NCBI GenBank assembly: GCA_946811695.1
Contig: OX328124.1
Location: 26,847,741-26,911,740 of the forward strand
Direction of reading: 5' to 3'
DNA from: Gonocerus acuteangulatus
Taxonomy: Eukaryota; Arthropoda; Insecta; Hemiptera; Coreidae
Length of the DNA: 64,000 bases
Part shown: positions 61,089 through 64,000 of the stretch, piece after piece
Position numbering within the stretch: the first letter of the stretch is position 1
Layout: each line of letters starts with the position of its first letter
Notes under the pieces: model-generated
What the model saw: only the letters and a program-made list of their open reading frames with translations
What the model was told of the DNA's origin: nothing
Database searches by the model: none
Translations under genes and position numbers: made by a program

Positions 61089-61546
61089 AAAAGTCTTACA
61101 CACAGGAACTGCGTCATCTTAGAGCGGTTCCGTTCTTATCTCTAGTCTCATTTGGAAAGATTAAAATAGAAAAAGTTATTATTTTTGTTCGATCTTTCTT
61201 GTAATGGGTTTATGGCTTACCTTTAATGTTCCTTTACATTTACTCACCTTTAATGTTCTCTCGATGGATAGGGTATGATAGGCTCAGGATTTAGGGGCGA
61301 TTAACATTTTATCATGTTCTTACGCTGATGGAATCCAAAGAATAAAAAAAAAAATAGTAATAATAAAAATAATAGAAAAAGTTATTGTTTTGGTTCGACC
61401 TTTCTTGAAATGGATTTATGGCTTTACCTGGCAGGGTCCGCCAGCTCCCAGAGACCACTTCTAGAGATACTTACTTCACACGGTTCAATGCATTGAAAAA
61501 TATCAAAAAATTTCAATTTTTTTTTAGTTATTCTACTATAGGCAGC

Positions 61547-61731
61547 ATTTATTTCCTTAGCTCTAACCTCAGCTTTTCCTCTCTATGGCCCTTTACTTAC
61601 CTTTAATGTTCTCTCGATGGACAGGAAATCCAGGGGCTCTGCCTTTAACCTGTCTTTTATAAGGTGCACATCTCTATATTTCTATATTTACCTTCTGCCT
61701 TATCAACATCTTTATCAAGTTCTTCTAAAAA
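61547..61731 (+). repeat. ~185-bp direct repeat, copy 2
   Basis: Direct counterpart of 60902-61088, about 645 bp downstream, roughly 90% similar by eye. Confidence 0.9.
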
Positions 61732-62504
61732 ACAACAACACATCTAAGATACTCAACTTTTCATAAAGTTTATACAATTTCTGAAACATAACAGTCAGAT
61801 TCCTTGTCTGCCTTCTACAGTAATGGATATCTTGAGAATGGATAAAAACCAGTTACAGTTGAAAAAAATTGTACCTAAATTTGGGAGAATCTGGAAGCCC
61901 TTTACTTATCTAATTAATAAAAACTATTATTTTATTAACATTATATTAATAATAATAATTTATGAATATTTTTGATCGCGATGAAAATATTTAAATGTAA
62001 TAAAAACAGCGGCTTGATCCTTTCTCACAATAAATACAAAGAAAAGGCCGGCTAAGGCTTTCTTACAGAATAAGCTCTTCTTTTGAATTTTTTATTGTAA
62101 ATTTTTTCTTCCTTTCTTTTATTATTTTTTTTTAAGCTGCTCCATTTGCAATTATGAATATAACATGACAGCACCTGTTAATTTTAGAAGCAGGATGGGG
62201 GAAAAATAAGAAGCTAACTTCTTGAATTCTTAAGCGTCATTATTAATTAGGAGGGAATATTAAAGGAGAAAAAAGAATTCCGCTTTCTTATTCTTTAAGC
62301 CGAAGCGGGATTAATTTAAAATCAGCTAAATTGTCTAATGGGTTAGATGCAATGCTACTTCAGGTAAGATATGTTAAAACTAATATTTTCGTACGTTTCC
62401 TGCTTCCCTCCTTATAGTGGAAACCCGCACATGATGCGATCCGGTGCTGAGGAGACTTTCGCGTTTCAGGAACCCATAAATTAGGATAATAATGATCGTA
62501 CCAA

Positions 62505-62507
<3 letters not shown>
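61732..62507. other. No gene seen
   Basis: AT-rich unassigned sequence. Confidence 0.4.
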
Positions 62508-62540
<33 letters not shown>

Positions 62541-62541
62541 T

Positions 62542-62600
<59 letters not shown>

Positions 62601-62601
62601 G
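62508..62601 (+). repeat. (TA)n(TG)n compound microsatellite
   Basis: About 40 TG units with a few TTTG interruptions, on the plus strand. The overlapping His-Thr open frame on the minus strand is an artefact. Confidence 0.95.
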
Positions 62602-64000
62602 TGTCTGTTTGCGCTGTCACTGGGCTAATTTTAATGAAATTTGGTACAAAGATACTTAGTGTGGTTTCAATGGTCTTAAGTAAGTAAGGTAAGTGAATCA
62701 TTTTGTGTGGATTTTGCAATTATGTGAAAAATTATACTTTTATCGATAAATACTCAATTGCGAAATTATCTTGTAAAATATATCACACTAGTATTGCTAA
62801 AGTGACACAACCAAAAAAAAAACTCGACTGAAAATGTGTCACTCTAGCCTATTTAGGGGGAATAGCATTAAGACAGGAAGAGTGACTCTCGTGCCTCCGG
62901 CGTGCAATTTGAAGCTAGGTACATACATTATTGATGGTTGATAATGTGGTATTTACCAATATCTTTCATAGTCATAACTGAAAAACACCGATTTTAGATT
63001 TATGTTACTTTAGAAATACTAGAGCGATATGTAACTGATAAAAAAAAAAAAAAAAAAAAAAAATAGTGGGTTGTTTTATCTTATAATAATATTGTTTTCC
63101 TAGAATATGAGCAACCTAAGTGCATTTTAAGTCGCAAAAACATTGTACAATGACCATACATTTCTTGTTCTATTTTTCGGTCAAAATACTCTCATCAGAA
63201 ACGTGGATAACATAGAAAAACGCCACAGTCAACTTCCTGGCGAAATCTGTTTTCAGATACAGCCGTTGCGACGACGCACAGTGGTGCCGAACGCCCGATT
63301 TTAGGGTGAAAAACCTGTAGGTACCTGTGAATCTTTCTGATTTCGGTATAATTTTATAAGTATTTCTTGTGCTATGTTGCAACCCCATAAATAATCAAAA
63401 AAAAATAAATGGAGTGGAGGGTAGTAAAAGATTAACAGTAAGATGAGTAAAACATCTGATCCATGGGCATGAGTTTTCGAAAGGATGGTATAGCAATAAA
63501 GGAGGACTTAAGCCCCTACGTGGGCAATCAAAATAAAATTATCCCCTTACAACCTTCCAGTTGTGGACATTACAAAGAGAACACCTCAGCTACAGGCTTA
63601 ATTAAAACAATAAACCGTTTAATATTCGCTCCGGCTCCTGGATGTCTGGGGGTAAAAAGGCTTGGGAGATAAGCTTTCTTCACTTACTACCGGAATTACA
63701 CAACAAAAACACTAGGGTACTTTGTTATCTCTCGAGATATACAAGGGTAAAACGCCTTTTTTTACCGCTTTATCGTTGTTCAGATGGAAAATGAAGGAAT
63801 GATCTTTCATTAAAATTCGAAATATCTTGCATTCTCAGTTTTCTGAATGTATTTTTTATTTTTCTCTTTTTTTTTTTTTAAATGAAAATTCTCTACTCAC
63901 TGATCTTTTCATGATGTTTATAACAGGTTGAACATTTCTTTTCAGAATAACATCAGGAAAAAATGAATAATTCTTAAAGGGTTCTCTGTAACATAAATAC
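62602..64000. other. No gene; shared repeat fragment at 63278-63330
   Basis: 'GCACAGTGGTGCCGAACGCC' and 'AACCTGTAGGTACCTG' resemble 58237-58285 inside the 1.37-kb TIR element. A ~24-nt A tract lies at 63040-63063. The small frames at 63170-63672 have no motif. Confidence 0.45.

Overview
The window looks like intronic or intergenic DNA from a large, AT-rich animal genome, most likely an insect. The grounds are GT-AG splice signals, non-LTR retrotransposon, mariner and hAT relics, several RNA-polymerase-III-type SINE families and long (TA)n/(TG)n tracts. There are no operons, ribosome-binding sites or long open frames. The order cannot be fixed from the sequence.

Only one host protein-coding segment is convincing: an exon at 18713-18894 (+) that encodes the first part of an RNA-recognition motif of the CELF/Bruno family. 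It has a branch-point-like motif, an acceptor and a strong GTAAGT donor. I found no neighbouring exon by eye, so the rest of the window may be one or two very long introns of this gene (inference).

Layout. 0-9 kb: anonymous AT-rich DNA with SINE fragments and one copy of a 0.9-kb repeat. 9-13 kb: a non-LTR remnant, a complete 355-bp tRNA-derived SINE (SINE-C), a 73-bp tandem array and a 905-bp long-inverted-repeat element. 13.6-17.2 kb: a nested stack in which a SINE is split by a 2.45-kb terminal-inverted-repeat (TIR) transposon, itself carrying an RTE-like insertion and another SINE, with a 983-bp TTA-flanked transposon beside it. 18.7 kb: the CELF exon. 19-28 kb: microsatellites, SINEs and a 550-bp polypyrimidine tract. 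29-35.4 kb and 40.9-41.5 kb: three copies of a microsatellite-containing repeat family with internal ~141-bp units, one copy interrupted by a hairpin insertion. 38-40 kb: a decayed RNase-H-bearing non-LTR element inside a direct duplication. 43.9-48.4 kb: a 63-bp satellite of about 71 copies with higher-order structure. 49-53.3 kb: a 97-bp hAT MITE, a second SINE-C, a 50-bp tandem array and a 5S-rRNA-derived SINE. 55-64 kb: the second 0.9-kb repeat copy, a 1.37-kb TIR element, a mariner relic with perfect TIRs, and minor repeats.

SINE names A, B, C and 5S are local labels. A has a head like 'GTGGTCTAGTGGCTAA' and a tail like 'GATGCGCCGTAAAA'. B has a head like 'GATGGCCGTGAGGGTTAAGG' and a body 'GGGTGGTAACCTATAGATA'. 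C has a head like 'GAGGTTAGCTCAGTGGTAGA'. The 5S SINE joins a 5S rRNA head, a B-like body and an A-like tail. No bacterial, CRISPR or viral system was found. The most notable items are the mosaic 5S SINE, the nested transposon stack, the higher-order satellite and the mariner relic.
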